Positions 7,521 to 18,372 are shown, counted from the first letter of the stretch. The stretch is DNA of 64,000 nt from Methanofollis aquaemaris (GCF_017357525.1 NZ_CP036172.1:966561-1030560); one strand, 5' to 3'. Notes: generated by a model not told the origin, from the letters alone. Made by a program: numbers and translations.

Positions 7521-8155
7521 TGTATTCCATCATGGTCATCGACGACAGCCCTTTCATCGTAGATGTCTTCGTCACGATGCTGGAGCGCGGAGGGTACCAG
7601 GCAATTGCAGCCTACAGCGGAGAAGAAGGGCTTGAAATCCTCAAGACCGTAACCCCCAACCTCATCCTCCTCGACATCATGATGGAACCGATGGACGGTT
7701 GGGAAACCCTCGAAAATATCAAGATCAACCCTGAAACCAGAGACATCCCGGTGCTGATGCTAACCGCCAAGCAACTGACCCCCGACGAAGCCGAAGGTTA
7801 CGGGTCGTACATCGAGGACTATATTCTCAAACCGATCACCCACCGGGAACTCTATGAAGCGATCGAACGGGTGCTCCAGCGCCGCGAGATGATCAGAGAC
7901 GATGTCGAGCGCGCACATCAGGTCGGACTGGACCGACACCTGGTCGACGAATATGCCAGGCTTGCCAAGGGAGTCGATGTGAACACCCGACTGCTGCGCA
8001 TCCTTGAGACCACCTACAACATCAAAGACTCCAAAGCGAGCGAGAAGATATCGCTTGCAATCAAGAATATGGAGAACAGCATCAGGTTCCAGGAAAGCAG
8101 ACTCAAACAGATCAAAGAAGACATCGAGGCCCTCCAGCAAAAAAGTCCCCAATAA
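7520..8155 (+). CDS. Response regulator (receiver plus helical C-terminus)
   Basis: A 211-residue protein. The receiver domain (1-122) has all key residues: D8-D9 acidic pair, phosphoacceptor D52, T82 and K104 followed by P. There is no DNA-binding domain; residues 125-211 are helical and probably coiled coil (EKISLAIKNMENSIRFQESRLKQ). It therefore acts through protein-protein contact. The ATG at 7520 overlaps the Roadblock stop; a GTG one codon earlier is possible. No histidine kinase is nearby. Confidence 0.9.
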   Translation: MYSIMVIDDSPFIVDVFVTMLERGGYQAIAAYSGEEGLEILKTVTPNLILLDIMMEPMDGWETLENIKINPETRDIPVLMLTAKQLTPDEAEGYGSYIEDYILKPITHRELYEAIERVLQRREMIRDDVERAHQVGLDRHLVDEYARLAKGVDVNTRLLRILETTYNIKDSKASEKISLAIKNMENSIRFQESRLKQIKEDIEALQQKSPQ

Positions 8156-8716
8156 CAACTCTGCTAAAATTCTATTCTAGAGTTTGACAGCGAGGGGCCA
8201 GGCAGCCCCCTCCTTCAATCCCGTTATCTCCTCAGCCCCAACCCGAGTAGAGGCGTGTGGGCGACATCCCAGGCACCCAACAATGTTGTGCCGGGTTCCA
8301 CGACCCTGCTGGCGGTCAGGAGCACAGGTCGCCAGGAGAATACACTTGAACGACAGACCTTTTTGGCCGTGAAGAGAGCGCCGGGGACGACAACACCCCC
8401 CATGATCTCCTCGCTGCCCTCCCGTCCCCATTCCATCCCGGGGTTCCGGGGGCAGCGACCCCGACGCGAATGGTGGGGAGGCGAGAGACCAGACGGACCC
8501 CCCAACATAAGAATGAGAAATACGAACCCCCCCTCTCGCGCCGGGGGCGCTGCTCCCGGACCCCCCACAGCGAAGATAGGCAGGGGGCGGCACCACGCGC
8601 GTCACGATCACTTTCTGGCGATCGTTATGACCGTGCACTCCGGGGCGAGAAGAGAGAGAGTGCGGGGACCACAGGGTTGCGAAAAAAGTGTCAGACATTT
8701 GAGTGATGACAGGGCA
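8156..8716. other. Convergent intergenic region filled by GC-rich repeat
   Basis: About 560 bases between two convergent genes. It contains the B2 repeat with its hairpin (about 8538-8580) and further GC-rich palindromic sequence from about 8390. The open frames in both directions are arginine/proline-rich, run through the repeat and have no recognisable protein features. Confidence 0.65.
8390..8600. repeat. GC-rich dispersed repeat, copy B2
   Basis: The core CGCCGGGGGCGCTGCTCCCG followed by GACCCCCCACAGCGAAGATAGG matches the other B copies (B6 and B7 in inverse orientation). The stem CCGGGGGC / GC.CCCGG can fold strongly. The location between convergent genes would also suit transcription termination. 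Confidence 0.6.
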
Positions 8717-9145
8717 CTACTTTTCTTTTCCGATCAGCGCGACAGCCAGGGTCAGCACAGCGATGATGGCCACCGTCCCGGCCACATCATAGATATCAAG
8801 AGGTTCCAACCCATAGACAAGGATCTTGCGCACCATCGCCGTGAGACCAGCAATGAGGATCGGCCTGACCTGGAGCCGGCAGGTTCTGAAATAGGCCGTC
8901 ACAGTCTCCAGGATCTCGATAATAATGATTGTGACCAGGAGTGCATGCAGAACCCCGAGCACCCCTTCGGTCATCGAACCCCCGTCCAGAAGAACAAAAA
9001 ACCTGAGTGCAACGTCATATAAAGAAACGACAGCGAGGAGAGAGAGCACGATGGCGATCACAATATAGATGACCGAGTTGACGCCCATGATCGCGCGTAT
9101 CGCCCATCCCATACCCAGATGACACTCATCTCCGTTCTTCATCAT
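8717..9145 (-). CDS. PsiE-like four-helix membrane protein
   Basis: A 142-residue integral membrane protein with four hydrophobic segments, matching the phosphate-starvation-inducible PsiE family. The C-terminal half carries the family-typical RPILIAGLTAMVRKILV stretch. The function of PsiE is unknown. The start at 9145 is chosen because a TATA-like GATTTAAC lies about 25 bases upstream, giving a leaderless message; an in-frame ATG at 9181 would lie upstream of that element. Monocistronic, convergent with the response regulator. Confidence 0.75.
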   Translation of the reverse strand: MMKNGDECHLGMGWAIRAIMGVNSVIYIVIAIVLSLLAVVSLYDVALRFFVLLDGGSMTEGVLGVLHALLVTIIIIEILETVTAYFRTCRLQVRPILIAGLTAMVRKILVYGLEPLDIYDVAGTVAIIAVLTLAVALIGKEK

Positions 9146-9214
9146 CCGATGTTGCAAATCGAAGCAGTTAAATCTTATCATGACCTATAGAGCAATGGAT
9201 AATCGGGAGCGTAT

Positions 9215-9226
9215 GACCATATGGTC
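9215..9226. promoter_or_regulatory. 12-base palindrome upstream of tRNA-Lys
   Basis: GACCATATGGTC is a perfect palindrome between the divergent PsiE-like gene and tRNA-Lys. It may be chance or an operator. Confidence 0.2.
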
Positions 9227-9277
9227 CCGAAACCCTTATCTTCTCTGAAAGCATTGTAATAGTGCTGTCTGGACAAT

Positions 9278-9351
9278 GGGCCCATAGCTCAGTTAGGTAG
9301 AGCGCTTGGCTTTTAACCAGGTGGTCGGGGGTTCAAATCCCTCTAGGCCCG
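9278..9351 (+). tRNA. tRNA-Lys (anticodon TTT)
   Basis: Cloverleaf with acceptor GGGCCCA/TAGGCCC (one C-A mismatch), anticodon stem CTTGG/CCAGG around CTTTTAA (anticodon TTT), and a T arm with loop TTCAAAT. The discriminator is G and no CCA is encoded. It lies 72 bases upstream of rpoH on the same strand. Confidence 0.93.
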
Positions 9352-9423
9352 CTTCCATGGCCAGACTGTGGTTTTTACGTGGTGATAACCTGAACTTGAC
9401 TCTTTCTCACCCGGGGGATAAAA

Positions 9424-9675
9424 TTGAGCACCAGATTTAATGTTATAGATCATGAGATGGTGCCAGATCACCAGATAATGAGCGAGGGAGAGGTCGCGGA
9501 ACTGCTGTCCCGCTACCAGATCGCGCTCGAACAGCTTCCACGGATTTACGGCGACGATCCTGCAGTGAAGTCAATCGGGGCAACAACCGGAGATGTCATC
9601 AAGATTGTTCGGAAAAGTCAGACAGCAGGACTTGCCGAGTCGTATCGGTACGTGGTCAAGAGACCGAAAAAATAA
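9424..9675 (+). CDS. rpoH: RNA polymerase subunit H (Rpo5)
   Basis: An 83-residue subunit corresponding to the C-terminal domain of eukaryotic Rpb5, the jaw subunit of archaeal RNA polymerase. Diagnostic segments are DHEMVPDH near the N-terminus and [14 protein letters not shown]...YRYVV at the end. The start is a TTG at 9424 with GGGGGA five bases upstream. First gene of the RNA polymerase operon, directly followed by rpoB2 in the same reading frame after its TAA stop. Confidence 0.95.
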   Translation: MSTRFNVIDHEMVPDHQIMSEGEVAELLSRYQIALEQLPRIYGDDPAVKSIGATTGDVIKIVRKSQTAGLAESYRYVVKRPKK

Positions 9676-9690
9676 TCGGGGCGGATAAAC

Positions 9691-11262
9691 CTGTTAGATA
9701 GAAGTATTTTATCGCGGGCATACTTCTCAGGCGATCATGTCGCCCGCCACCAGCTGGACTCGTTCAATTACTTCCTTGAACACAACCTTCAGAAGGTGGT
9801 GGACGAACAGCGGATCATCGAGACTGATATCGAGAACAGAGGCAAGAACAGTGAGGCGGTCTGGGTCGAACTCGGGACGATCCATATCAAGAAACCGAGG
9901 GTCAGGGAGGCGGACGGCTCCCAGAGTACCCTCTTTCCCACCGAGGCGCGTCTGCGCAACCTCACCTATGCAGCACCACTCGAACTGGATCTAACCCTGG
10001 TCCAGGGAGACATACGCGGCGAACCCATCACAACAACAATCGGGCAGATGCCCATTATGATCGGGTCGGTAGCCTGCAATCTCTCAGAGATCCCCGGCAG
10101 CGAGCAGATCGACCATGGCGAGGATCCGTATGACCCGGGCGGCTATTTCATCGTAAACGGCTCCGAACGGGTGTTGATGACCCTCGAAGACCTCGCCTCG
10201 AACAAGATCATGACCGAGTTCACCGAGCGGTACAACGAGCGGATCTATGTGGCGAAGGTCTTCTCACAGTATCGTGGTTACCGTGCACTCGTCGTCGTCG
10301 AGAAAAACAAGAAGAACCTCCTCGAGGTCTCGTTCCCCTCGGTCGCCGGGCACCTCCGCTTCGTCGATCTGATGCGGGCCCTCGGTCTTGGGACCGACCG
10401 GGAGATCGTGGAGGCCGTTTCGACCGATGAGGAGATCCTCACCTACACGATGCAGAACCTCGAAGAGTCGGAGTGCGATTCGATCGAGAGTGGCGTCATG
10501 TACGTAGGCAAGAAACTCGCCCCCAACCAGACGAAGGAGTACCAGCGTCGGCGGGCTGAGTTCGTCCTCGATTCCTATCTCCTGCCCCACCTCAACTACC
10601 TGATGCCCGAGCACCTCAAAGAGGGCGACGAAGGTTACGAACGGACTATCGAGAGCGTCAGGCTCGCAAAGGCTCATTACCTCGGCCGCATGGCCGAGGC
10701 CTGCTTCGACCTGGTGCTTGGCCGTCGTAAGGTCGACGACAAGGACCACTACTCGAACAAGCGGCTCAAACTCGCCGGCGACCTGATGGAAGACCTTTTC
10801 AGGATCTCGCTCAACCGACTCACCAGAGATATCAAGTACCAACTCGAGCGGGCAAGCATGCGCCATCGCGACCTTTCGATCTCAACTGCGGTCAGGGCCG
10901 ACGTGCTTACCGAACGGCTCCTCCACCCCCTGGCCACAGGAAACTGGGTCGGAGGGCGGACCGGTGTCTCCCAGTTGATGGACCGGACCGACCGGATGAG
11001 CGTACTTTCGCACCTGCGCCGCGTTATCTCGCCGCTGTCCAGGTCACAGCCCCACTTCGAGGCCCGTGACCTGCACCCGACCCAGTGGGGACGGATCTGT
11101 CCATCCGAGACCCCAGAAGGTCCGAACTGTGGCCTTGTGAAAAACTTTGCACAGATGGTAGAGATCTCAAAAGGCTATGACAATACAGAGGAGGTCAAGA
11201 ACATCTTTTACAACCTCGGTGTCGAACCGTTGACCATCGGGATCGGAGGTGAGCAACAGTGA
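9691..11262 (+). CDS. rpoB2: RNA polymerase subunit B'' (non-canonical start)
   Basis: The N-terminal half of the split archaeal beta-like subunit, about 523 residues, covering protrusion, lobe and the start of the fork. It ends with the expected [21 protein letters not shown] region. The frame between the rpoH stop (9675) and the first GTG (9796) encodes [14 protein letters not shown] and [15 protein letters not shown], which match the N-terminus I know for this subunit, yet contains no ATG, GTG or TTG. The best start is CTG at 9691 with GGGGCGGAT just upstream; ATA at 9685 or ATT at 9706 are alternatives. The 3' end overlaps rpoB1 by four bases (GTGA). Confidence 0.93.
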   Translation: MLDRSILSRAYFSGDHVARHQLDSFNYFLEHNLQKVVDEQRIIETDIENRGKNSEAVWVELGTIHIKKPRVREADGSQSTLFPTEARLRNLTYAAPLELDLTLVQGDIRGEPITTTIGQMPIMIGSVACNLSEIPGSEQIDHGEDPYDPGGYFIVNGSERVLMTLEDLASNKIMTEFTERYNERIYVAKVFSQYRGYRALVVVEKNKKNLLEVSFPSVAGHLRFVDLMRALGLGTDREIVEAVSTDEEILTYTMQNLEESECDSIESGVMYVGKKLAPNQTKEYQRRRAEFVLDSYLLPHLNYLMPEHLKEGDEGYERTIESVRLAKAHYLGRMAEACFDLVLGRRKVDDKDHYSNKRLKLAGDLMEDLFRISLNRLTRDIKYQLERASMRHRDLSISTAVRADVLTERLLHPLATGNWVGGRTGVSQLMDRTDRMSVLSHLRRVISPLSRSQPHFEARDLHPTQWGRICPSETPEGPNCGLVKNFAQMVEISKGYDNTEEVKNIFYNLGVEPLTIGIGGEQQ

Positions 11263-13073
11263 AGAAATCACGCGTATTCCTTGACGGCTCACTCATAGGG
11301 CTGGTAGAGAACCCGAAAGAACTCGTCGATAAGGCCCGGGCGATGCGCCGACATGGAGCGGTCTCGGCCCAGGTGAACATCGCCTACGAGGAGTTCAACG
11401 GCGACGTGGTCATCAACACCGACCGCGGGCGGGCACGCCGCCCCCTCATCGTCCTCAAGGACGGCAAACCTCTGATCACCAACGACGACCTCGCCCACCT
11501 TCAAAACAACGATGAAACCTTTGGCGACCTTGTCAAACAGGGATTCATCGAGTTCGTCGACGCAGAGGAAGAAGAGAACCTCCTCATCGCGATCACCGAG
11601 GACCAGGTCACCCCCGAGCACACCCACCTCGAGATCGACCCCTCGCTGATCCTCGGGATCGGGGCGGCACACGTTCCCTTCCCCGAGCACAACGCATCAC
11701 CTCGTGTCACGATGGGCGCAGGCATGGTCAAGCAGGCTCTCGGTTTTGCGACGGCCAACATGAAATTGCGTCCCGACACCAGGGCCAACTTCCTCCACTA
11801 TGCCCAGAAACCGATGGTCTACACCCAGGCCTCGGACCTGATCGGATCTGACGACCGGCCAGCGGGCCAGAACTTTGTCGTGGGCATTCTCTCCTATGAG
11901 GGGTACAATATTGAAGATGCCCTCATCTTCAACAAAGCCTCTATCGAGCGCGGCCTTGGCAGATCTCACTTCTTCAGGACCTATGAAGGTGAAGAGCGGC
12001 GGTATCCGGGCGGTCAGGTCGACAGGATCGAGATTCCCGACGAGGAAGTTTCGGGCGCCCACGGCGCAGAGTTCTACCAGAACCTCGACGACGACGGGAT
12101 CATCAACCCCGAGACAGCCGTGCGCGAGAAGGACGTCCTCATCGGGAAGACCTCTCCACCGAGGTTCCTCGAAGAGCCAAGCGGCGAACTGATCGCCGTC
12201 GAGAAGCGGCGCGACACCTCGGTAACGATGCGGAGCAACGAGCACGGGATCGTGGACACGGTGATCATCACCGAGGGCGAGAACTCAGCCCGCCTCGTCA
12301 AGGTACGGACCCGCGATCTCAGAATGCCAGAGGTCGGGGACAAGTTTGCGTCCAGGCACGGACAGAAGGGTGTCATCGGGTGGATCGTCCCGCAGGAGGA
12401 CATGCCCTTCACCGAGGCCGGGATCGCCCCCGACCTCGTTATCAACCCACACGCCGTCCCGAGTAGGATGACCATCGGGCACATGCTTGAGATGCTCGGC
12501 GGCAAGGTCGGCGCCCTGGAAGGACGGCGGATCGACGCCACGCCCTTCCGCGGCGAGAAAGAAGAAGACATGCGCGCGGCCCTCAAAAAACTTGGGTTCT
12601 CACACACCGGCCGTGAAGTGATGTACGACGGCTACACCGGCAAACACTTCCAGGCCGACATCTATGTGGGGATCATCTACTACCAGAAACTCTACCACAT
12701 GGTGTCCTCGAAGATGCATGCCCGGTCCCGCGGCCCGATCCAGGTGCTCACCAGGCAGCCGACCGAGGGGCGTGCCCGCGAGGGAGGTCTCAGGTTCGGT
12801 GAGATGGAGCGCGACGTGATGATCGGTCACGGCGCCGCCATGGCCCTCAAGGAACGTCTGCTCGACGAGTCCGACAAGGTCGAGCAGTATGTCTGCGCCA
12901 AGTGTGGGATGATCGCGATGGTCGACCGCAAGCGTAACGTGACCCGCTGCCTCAACTGCGACAGCGAGACCGATATCTACCCTGTAGAAATGAGTTATGC
13001 GTTCAAACTTCTCCTCGACGAGATGAAGAGCATGGGCATCGCACCCAGGATGCGGCTGGAAGACATGGTATAG
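11259..13073 (+). CDS. rpoB1: RNA polymerase subunit B'
   Basis: The C-terminal half of the split beta-like subunit, 604 residues. It carries the hybrid-binding and wall regions ([12 protein letters not shown]; the lysine contacts the nucleic acid near the active site) and the C-terminal zinc ribbon CAKCGM...CLNCDS that clamps against A'. GTG start at 11259 with a near-perfect GGAGGTGA Shine-Dalgarno. The B''/B' split is typical of methanogens. Part of the polymerase operon; 13 bases to rpoA1. Confidence 0.97.
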   Translation: MKKSRVFLDGSLIGLVENPKELVDKARAMRRHGAVSAQVNIAYEEFNGDVVINTDRGRARRPLIVLKDGKPLITNDDLAHLQNNDETFGDLVKQGFIEFVDAEEEENLLIAITEDQVTPEHTHLEIDPSLILGIGAAHVPFPEHNASPRVTMGAGMVKQALGFATANMKLRPDTRANFLHYAQKPMVYTQASDLIGSDDRPAGQNFVVGILSYEGYNIEDALIFNKASIERGLGRSHFFRTYEGEERRYPGGQVDRIEIPDEEVSGAHGAEFYQNLDDDGIINPETAVREKDVLIGKTSPPRFLEEPSGELIAVEKRRDTSVTMRSNEHGIVDTVIITEGENSARLVKVRTRDLRMPEVGDKFASRHGQKGVIGWIVPQEDMPFTEAGIAPDLVINPHAVPSRMTIGHMLEMLGGKVGALEGRRIDATPFRGEKEEDMRAALKKLGFSHTGREVMYDGYTGKHFQADIYVGIIYYQKLYHMVSSKMHARSRGPIQVLTRQPTEGRAREGGLRFGEMERDVMIGHGAAMALKERLLDESDKVEQYVCAKCGMIAMVDRKRNVTRCLNCDSETDIYPVEMSYAFKLLLDEMKSMGIAPRMRLEDMV

Positions 13074-13086
13074 GGGGGATGAGGAG

Positions 13087-15744
13087 ATGACAAGCCCGAA
13101 GAGAGTTGGAAAGATCGAGTTCGGCCTTCTCTCGCCGAAGGAGATCCGCCAGGTATCGGTCAGAAAGATCATCTGGGCCGACACCTATGACGACGACGGT
13201 TATCCCTATTCACAGGGATTGATGGACCTCAACCTCGGGGTCATCGACCCGGGGATGCGATGCAAGACCTGTGGCCAGAAAGCAAGCGATTGTCCGGGCC
13301 ACTTCGGCCATATCGAACTCGCAAAGCCAGTGATCCATGTCGGATACACCCGGTTGATCAGGAAACTCCTGCGAGTCACCTGCCGCAGCTGCGGCAGGAT
13401 CCTTCTCTCCCCTGAGGAGATCACCAAGATCGTCGGGGACGAGAAAGACGATGTCATCGGCGAACTGGTCACCGAGAAAGATATCAAGAAAGAGCGGGTC
13501 TGCCCATACTGCGACGAGCAGCAATTGAAGGTCAACTTCGAGAAACCGACGACCTTCTCAGAGGTCGTCGTCACCACCGACGACGCCGGGAAGGAGAAGA
13601 AAGAAGAGCACAAACTGACACCGGCAGATATCCGTGCCAGACTCGAACGGATCCCGGACGACGACCTCCGCCTCCTCGGGATCGACCCGACGGTGGCGCG
13701 GCCAGAGTGGACAATCCTGACCGTGCTCCCGGTCCCGCCGGTAACGATGCGTCCGTCGATCATCCTGGAGAACGGACAGCGTTCTGAGGACGACCTGACC
13801 CACAAACTCGTCGACATCATCAGGATCAACCAGCGTTTCAAGGAGAACCAGGACGCCGGTGCCCCGCAGTTGATCATCGAGGATCTCTGGGAACTCCTTC
13901 AGTACCATGTGACCACCTACATGGACAACGAGGTGGCCGGGTGCCCACCGGCACGTCACCGTTCTGGCCGACCCCTCAAGACCCTCTCACAGCGTTTGAA
14001 GGGGAAAGATGGCCGTTTCAGGGGTTCGCTCTCAGGGAAGCGTGTAAACTTCTCAGCCCGTACAGTCATCTCCCCCAGCCCATATCTTCACGTGAACGAG
14101 GTCGGGGTGCCCATGGCGATCGCCAACGAGATGACGATCCCGGTCCCGGTAAACGCACAGAATATCGAGGTGGCCAGGTCATATGTCAGAAACGGCCCTG
14201 AACGCATAAACCTCACCGACCCACCGGGCGCCAATTATGCCATCAGGCCAGACCAGCGGCGTATCCGCCTTTCCGACGAGAACAAGGAGGATGTTGCCGA
14301 GCAACTCGAACCAGGGTGGACCGTCGAGCGACAGATGCAGGACGGCGACCTCGTCCTCTTCAACCGTCAGCCCTCCCTGCACCGGATGTCGATCATGGCC
14401 CATCACATCAAGGTCATGGACGGCAAGACCTTCAGGTTGAACCCGGCAGTCTGTCCCCCATACAACGCCGACTTCGACGGGGACGAAATGAACCTCCATG
14501 TCCCGCAGACCGAGGAGGCGCGGGCCGAAGCCGAGATCCTGGTCAATGTTCAGGAGAACATCCTCTCGCCGCGTTTCGGCGGGCCGATCATTGGCGGTAT
14601 CCACGACCACATCTCAGGGATCTTTATCTTAACCCACGAAAAGCGCTGGTTCGATAAGAGCGAGACCCTCTATATGCTGCGGAACGTCGAGTTCGATCAC
14701 CTCCCCGAGCCCGATAAGGTCGTGGACGGGAAGCCCTACTGGACGAACAAGCAGGTCTTCTCGATGATCATCCCGGACAAGATCAACATGATCTTCCGGG
14801 CCTCTTCCTGCGAACACTGTGATGTCTGCAAGCGGGAGGCATGCGAGCGGGACACCTACGTCAAGATCAGAGACGGTGAACTGATCACCGGCACCATCGA
14901 CAAAAAGGCGATCGGCGCCTTCGACGGTGAGATCGTAAACCGTATCATCCGTCAGTATTCCCAGAAGCGGGGAGCACAGTTCATCGACGACGTGACCAGG
15001 CTCTCCATCCGCGGGATCATGCACGATGGATTCTCCTTCGGTATCGACGACGAAGATCTCTCCAAGACCGAGTATGGTCTCATCCGTGAGATGCTCGACA
15101 AGGCCGAGGACGACGTCCGCCGGCGGATCCAGATCTATGAGGAAGGACAGCTCGAACCGATGCCAGGCCGGACCGAGGAGGAGACCCTTGAAATGCAGAT
15201 CATGCAGGTGCTCGGCAAGGCTCGTGACCGCACCGGTGAGATCGCATCCCAGCACCTGGGTCTCTCAAACAGTGCTGTTGTGATGGCGGTCTCCGGTGCT
15301 CGTGGTTCGATCCTGAACCTGACCCAGATGGCCGGTTGTGTCGGACAGCAGTCTGTTCGTGGTGAGCGTATCGTGCGTGGTTACGACCAACGGACCCTGC
15401 CGCACTTCAAGCGCGGCGACCGGGGCGCGGGGGCTCACGGGTTTGTCAGGTCCTCATACAAGACCGGGCTCAACCCGACCGAGTTCTTCTTCCACGCCAT
15501 CGGTGGGCGTGAAGGTCTGGTCGATACTGCGGTCAGGACGTCGCAGAGCGGGTACCTGCAGCGGCGGATGATCAACGCTCTCCAGGACCTCAAGGTCGAA
15601 TACGACCGTTCGGTGCGGACCACCGGCGGCCGGATCCTCCAGTTCAAGTTCGGCGAGGACGGGACCGACCCGACAAAGAGCAACTATGGGGAACCGGTGG
15701 ATGTGAAAGGCGTCATTGAGAACGTACTCAAAGAGGAGGTCTGA
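13087..15744 (+). CDS. rpoA1: RNA polymerase subunit A'
   Basis: 885 residues, the larger part of the split beta'-like subunit. The catalytic magnesium motif NADFDGD is at 460-466 (D462, D464, D466). The N-terminal clamp has zinc ligands [14 protein letters not shown] and CRSCGR...CPYC, and a further cysteine cluster [12 protein letters not shown] lies near residue 575. ATG at 13087 follows GGGATGAGGAG. Two bases separate its stop from rpoA2. Full length, no sign of intein insertion. Confidence 0.98.
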   Translation: MTSPKRVGKIEFGLLSPKEIRQVSVRKIIWADTYDDDGYPYSQGLMDLNLGVIDPGMRCKTCGQKASDCPGHFGHIELAKPVIHVGYTRLIRKLLRVTCRSCGRILLSPEEITKIVGDEKDDVIGELVTEKDIKKERVCPYCDEQQLKVNFEKPTTFSEVVVTTDDAGKEKKEEHKLTPADIRARLERIPDDDLRLLGIDPTVARPEWTILTVLPVPPVTMRPSIILENGQRSEDDLTHKLVDIIRINQRFKENQDAGAPQLIIEDLWELLQYHVTTYMDNEVAGCPPARHRSGRPLKTLSQRLKGKDGRFRGSLSGKRVNFSARTVISPSPYLHVNEVGVPMAIANEMTIPVPVNAQNIEVARSYVRNGPERINLTDPPGANYAIRPDQRRIRLSDENKEDVAEQLEPGWTVERQMQDGDLVLFNRQPSLHRMSIMAHHIKVMDGKTFRLNPAVCPPYNADFDGDEMNLHVPQTEEARAEAEILVNVQENILSPRFGGPIIGGIHDHISGIFILTHEKRWFDKSETLYMLRNVEFDHLPEPDKVVDGKPYWTNKQVFSMIIPDKINMIFRASSCEHCDVCKREACERDTYVKIRDGELITGTIDKKAIGAFDGEIVNRIIRQYSQKRGAQFIDDVTRLSIRGIMHDGFSFGIDDEDLSKTEYGLIREMLDKAEDDVRRRIQIYEEGQLEPMPGRTEEETLEMQIMQVLGKARDRTGEIASQHLGLSNSAVVMAVSGARGSILNLTQMAGCVGQQSVRGERIVRGYDQRTLPHFKRGDRGAGAHGFVRSSYKTGLNPTEFFFHAIGGREGLVDTAVRTSQSGYLQRRMINALQDLKVEYDRSVRTTGGRILQFKFGEDGTDPTKSNYGEPVDVKGVIENVLKEEV

Positions 15745-15746
15745 AG

Positions 15747-16916
15747 ATGGACGAAGCAATGCGTACCGTCATCGAAGCGACAGATTTCCCTGACAGTACA
15801 AAAAACGACATGATCAAGTACCTCGAAGACCGGGAGATCACCCCCGAGCAGTTCGAGACGATCATGAAAGGGATCACCAAGGAGTACACCCGGACCAGGA
15901 TCGAACCCTGCGAGGCCTGTGGAGTCATCGCAGCCCAGTCTCTGGGCGAACCGGGCACGCAGATGACCATGCGTACCTTCCACTACGCAGGTGTGGCCGA
16001 GATCAACGTTACCCTCGGTCTCCCGCGTCTTATCGAGATCATGGACGCCAGGAAGGAACCCTCCACCCCGACGATGACCATTTATCTCGAGCCCGAGTAT
16101 GCCTCCGACCGTGACAAGGCCCGTGAGGTCTCATGGCAGATCGAGGCGGCGCCGCTCCACGAGTTCGGCGACATCGTCACCGATATGGCAAACATAAAAG
16201 TGGAAATGCGGCTGAACCCGGCGGTCTGCGACAAGCGCAAGATTTCGGTGGAGGAGATCATGGAGCGGGCCCCACAGAAGATCAAGGACCGTCGCCACTA
16301 CCGGGACTTCGAGTCTGATTCCGACGTCGCCGAGGCCAGGATCACCTTCTATCCCAAAAACGAGAGTTACCAGAACCTCTTCCAACTTGCCGAGCATGTC
16401 AGAGGTGTGATCGTGCAGGGGATCGACGACATCGAACGAGTCGTTGTTCGGAAAGAGAAGGGAGAGTATATACTTTATACTGAAGGCTCCAACCTAAAAG
16501 ACGTGTTCGAGGTCGAAGGTGTCGACACCACCCGTACCCGCACAAACAATATCAACGAGATATCTCAGATTCTCGGGATCGAAGCGGCACGGAACGCGAT
16601 CATCGACGAGATGAAAAACACCCTGGGTGAACAGGGTATCTCAGTCGATGTGCGTCACATCATGCTCATTGCAGATATGATGTGCATGGACGGTGAGGTC
16701 AAACAGATCGGGAGGCACGGAATCGCAGGCGAGAAGGAGAGCGTCCTTTCGCGTGCAGCCTTCGAGGTGACGGTCAACCACCTCCTCGATGCTGCGGTCG
16801 CCCATGAGACCGATATTCTCAATGGCGTGACCGAGAATGTCATCGTCGGCCAGCCGATTCAACTCGGAACCGGGGACGTCAAGTTGATTGCAAAACCCTT
16901 ACACCAGGAGAATTAA
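15747..16916 (+). CDS. rpoA2: RNA polymerase subunit A''
   Basis: 389 residues, the C-terminal part of the beta'-like subunit, containing the trigger-loop/bridge region ([21 protein letters not shown], residues about 54-73) and the jaw and cleft region ending in DVKLIAKP. The gene follows rpoA1 by two bases and precedes rpl30e by two bases, so all are expected on one transcript. Confidence 0.97.
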   Translation: MDEAMRTVIEATDFPDSTKNDMIKYLEDREITPEQFETIMKGITKEYTRTRIEPCEACGVIAAQSLGEPGTQMTMRTFHYAGVAEINVTLGLPRLIEIMDARKEPSTPTMTIYLEPEYASDRDKAREVSWQIEAAPLHEFGDIVTDMANIKVEMRLNPAVCDKRKISVEEIMERAPQKIKDRRHYRDFESDSDVAEARITFYPKNESYQNLFQLAEHVRGVIVQGIDDIERVVVRKEKGEYILYTEGSNLKDVFEVEGVDTTRTRTNNINEISQILGIEAARNAIIDEMKNTLGEQGISVDVRHIMLIADMMCMDGEVKQIGRHGIAGEKESVLSRAAFEVTVNHLLDAAVAHETDILNGVTENVIVGQPIQLGTGDVKLIAKPLHQEN

Positions 16917-16918
16917 AA

Positions 16919-17209
16919 ATGGACTTTAACGAGTCTTTAAGAAGAGCTATCAAAACCGGAGAGGTCTTCCTTGGGCAGAACTCGACCGAAGAGTGTGTCA
17001 AGGCAGGGAAGGCCAAACTCGTAGTCGTCGCAAAGAACTGCCCTGCAGAGTTCAAGGAGGCCATCCTGGTCCGCGAGGACGTCGAGACATATGTCTACAA
17101 TGATTCAGGTGTCCAGCTCGGGAAGGCATGCGGAAAGCCTTTTGTTGTTAGCGCACTCGCCATCGTAGACGCAGGCGAGTCCGACATCCTCAGCATCAAG
17201 AGGGCCTAA
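16919..17209 (+). CDS. rpl30e: Ribosomal protein L30e
   Basis: 96 residues of the L7Ae/L30e RNA-binding fold. The segments GEVFLGQNSTEECVKAGKAK and LVVVAKNCP are typical. L30e between A'' and NusA is the standard archaeal arrangement. It has no intergenic space to nusA: the stop TAA ends at 17209 and the nusA ATG begins at 17210. Confidence 0.95.
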   Translation: MDFNESLRRAIKTGEVFLGQNSTEECVKAGKAKLVVVAKNCPAEFKEAILVREDVETYVYNDSGVQLGKACGKPFVVSALAIVDAGESDILSIKRA

Positions 17210-17662
17210 ATGGCAGAAATTAAAATTACCGAAGACTGTATGCGGTTGATCTCCCAGTTCGAGAACATGACCGGCGCTGGGAGCCGCGACTGCATCGTCG
17301 ACGAGCGGAACGACCGAATCATCTTTGTCATCAATCCTGGCGATATGGGGCTTGCAATCGGGAAGGGCGGTTCGACAATCAAGAAGGCTTCCGAAGTCTT
17401 CGGCAAGAGGATCGAGGTCGTCGAGTACTCAAACGAACCTGAACAGTTCATCAAGAACTGTTTCCTGCCGGCCCAGGTGACCTCTGTCGCCTTCGAGGAG
17501 GATGAAGAGGCCGGGACGGTTGCGTATGTGGACGTAAAGGCCGAAGAACGCGGTCTTGCCATCGGAAAGGAAGGCAAGAACATTTTCAAGGCAAAGAAGC
17601 TCGCAGCACGGCAGCACAGCATCGGAGATGTGCAACTCGTGCAGGACGACGAAGGCTTCTAA
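17210..17662 (+). CDS. nusA: Archaeal NusA-like transcription factor (two KH domains)
   Basis: 150 residues with two KH domains; the GxxG loops are seen in LAIGKGGSTIKKASEVFG (about residues 46-63) and LAIGKEGKNIFKAKKLA (about 110-126). Archaeal NusA lacks the bacterial N-terminal polymerase-binding and S1 domains, consistent with this short length. Last gene of the polymerase operon here: a T tract follows at once. The rps12-rps7-EF genes that often follow in other archaea are absent. Confidence 0.95.
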   Translation: MAEIKITEDCMRLISQFENMTGAGSRDCIVDERNDRIIFVINPGDMGLAIGKGGSTIKKASEVFGKRIEVVEYSNEPEQFIKNCFLPAQVTSVAFEEDEEAGTVAYVDVKAEERGLAIGKEGKNIFKAKKLAARQHSIGDVQLVQDDEGF

Positions 17663-17663
17663 A

Positions 17664-17678
17664 CCTCTTTTTTTTTCT
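17664..17678 (+). terminator. Poly-T terminator after nusA
   Basis: CCTCTTTTTTTTTCT directly after the nusA stop codon is a typical archaeal oligo-T terminator. The next gene has its own TATA box at 17691. Confidence 0.7.
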
Positions 17679-17690
17679 GACGACCAGATC

Positions 17691-17700
17691 GTCTATATAG
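17691..17700 (+). promoter_or_regulatory. TATA box, leaderless promoter
   Basis: GTCTATATAG lies 22-31 bases before the ATG at 17722, so the transcript should start at or next to the start codon. Confidence 0.7.
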
Positions 17701-17721
17701 TGGGGCAGCACCTGCTCCGTT

Positions 17722-18372
17722 ATGGTACTGAAAGCGCTCTTTCTCAACTGCACTCTGAAGTACTCTCCCGAAGTCTCAAACACCGAGGCACTGATCCGGA
17801 AGGCGATGGGGCTCTTCCATGACCTGGGAGTGGAGAGCGAGGTGGTGCGGGTCACCGACTATGTCGTCAGGTTCGGGACGTCATCAAACGAGGGGCAGGG
17901 GGACGAGTGGCCCGTGATCCTGCACAAGATCAAAGACTGCGATATCCTGGTGATCGGGTCGCCGATCTGGTTTGGGGTGAGGTCTTCAGTGGCACAGCAG
18001 GTTCTTGAACGTCTCGATGGCACCTATGCCGAAGGTAATCCCCAGAGCGGGCGGTATCCCCTGTACGGGAAGGTGGCCGGGGTGATCGTCACCGGCAACG
18101 AGGACGGGGCCCACACGGTGGCGGCCCACACGCTCTTCAACCTCACCCATCTGGGATGCACAATCCCGCCGAACGCCGACTGTTACTGGGTGGGAGATGC
18201 CGGACCCGGGCCCAGTTATATCGAGGCCGGGGGCGACCGCCACCTGTATACCAACCGGACGGTGCGCTACATGGTCCACAACCTTGCGTTCATGGCCGGG
18301 CTCCTGAAGGAGCACCCGATCCCGACGAACCTGAAAGCACTCGACGAGGAGGCGAGGGCGGTCAGCCGGTGA
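17722..18372 (+). CDS. NADPH-dependent FMN reductase / flavodoxin-fold protein
   Basis: A 216-residue flavodoxin-fold protein. The FMN phosphate loop region is NCTLKYSPEVSNTEALI (about 9-25), followed by IGSPIWFGVRSSVAQQVLERL (about 79-99) and GVIVTGNEDGAHTVAAHTL (about 117-135), both typical of the NAD(P)H:FMN oxidoreductase family. It probably reduces a quinone, flavin or metal complex in the cytoplasm; the substrate is unknown. Own TATA box; the VOC gene follows on the same strand with a separate TATA box. Confidence 0.88.
   Translation: MVLKALFLNCTLKYSPEVSNTEALIRKAMGLFHDLGVESEVVRVTDYVVRFGTSSNEGQGDEWPVILHKIKDCDILVIGSPIWFGVRSSVAQQVLERLDGTYAEGNPQSGRYPLYGKVAGVIVTGNEDGAHTVAAHTLFNLTHLGCTIPPNADCYWVGDAGPGPSYIEAGGDRHLYTNRTVRYMVHNLAFMAGLLKEHPIPTNLKALDEEARAVSR

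Noticed and set aside
8177-8698. Open frames of 60-255 codons between the response regulator and the PsiE-like gene
   Set aside because: They run through the GC-rich B2 repeat on both strands and show only arginine/proline/glycine-rich translation without domains.
16919-17662. Expectation of rps12-rps7-EF genes after nusA
   Set aside because: No such genes follow. A T tract ends the operon and a flavoprotein gene with its own TATA box comes next, so I did not extend the operon.
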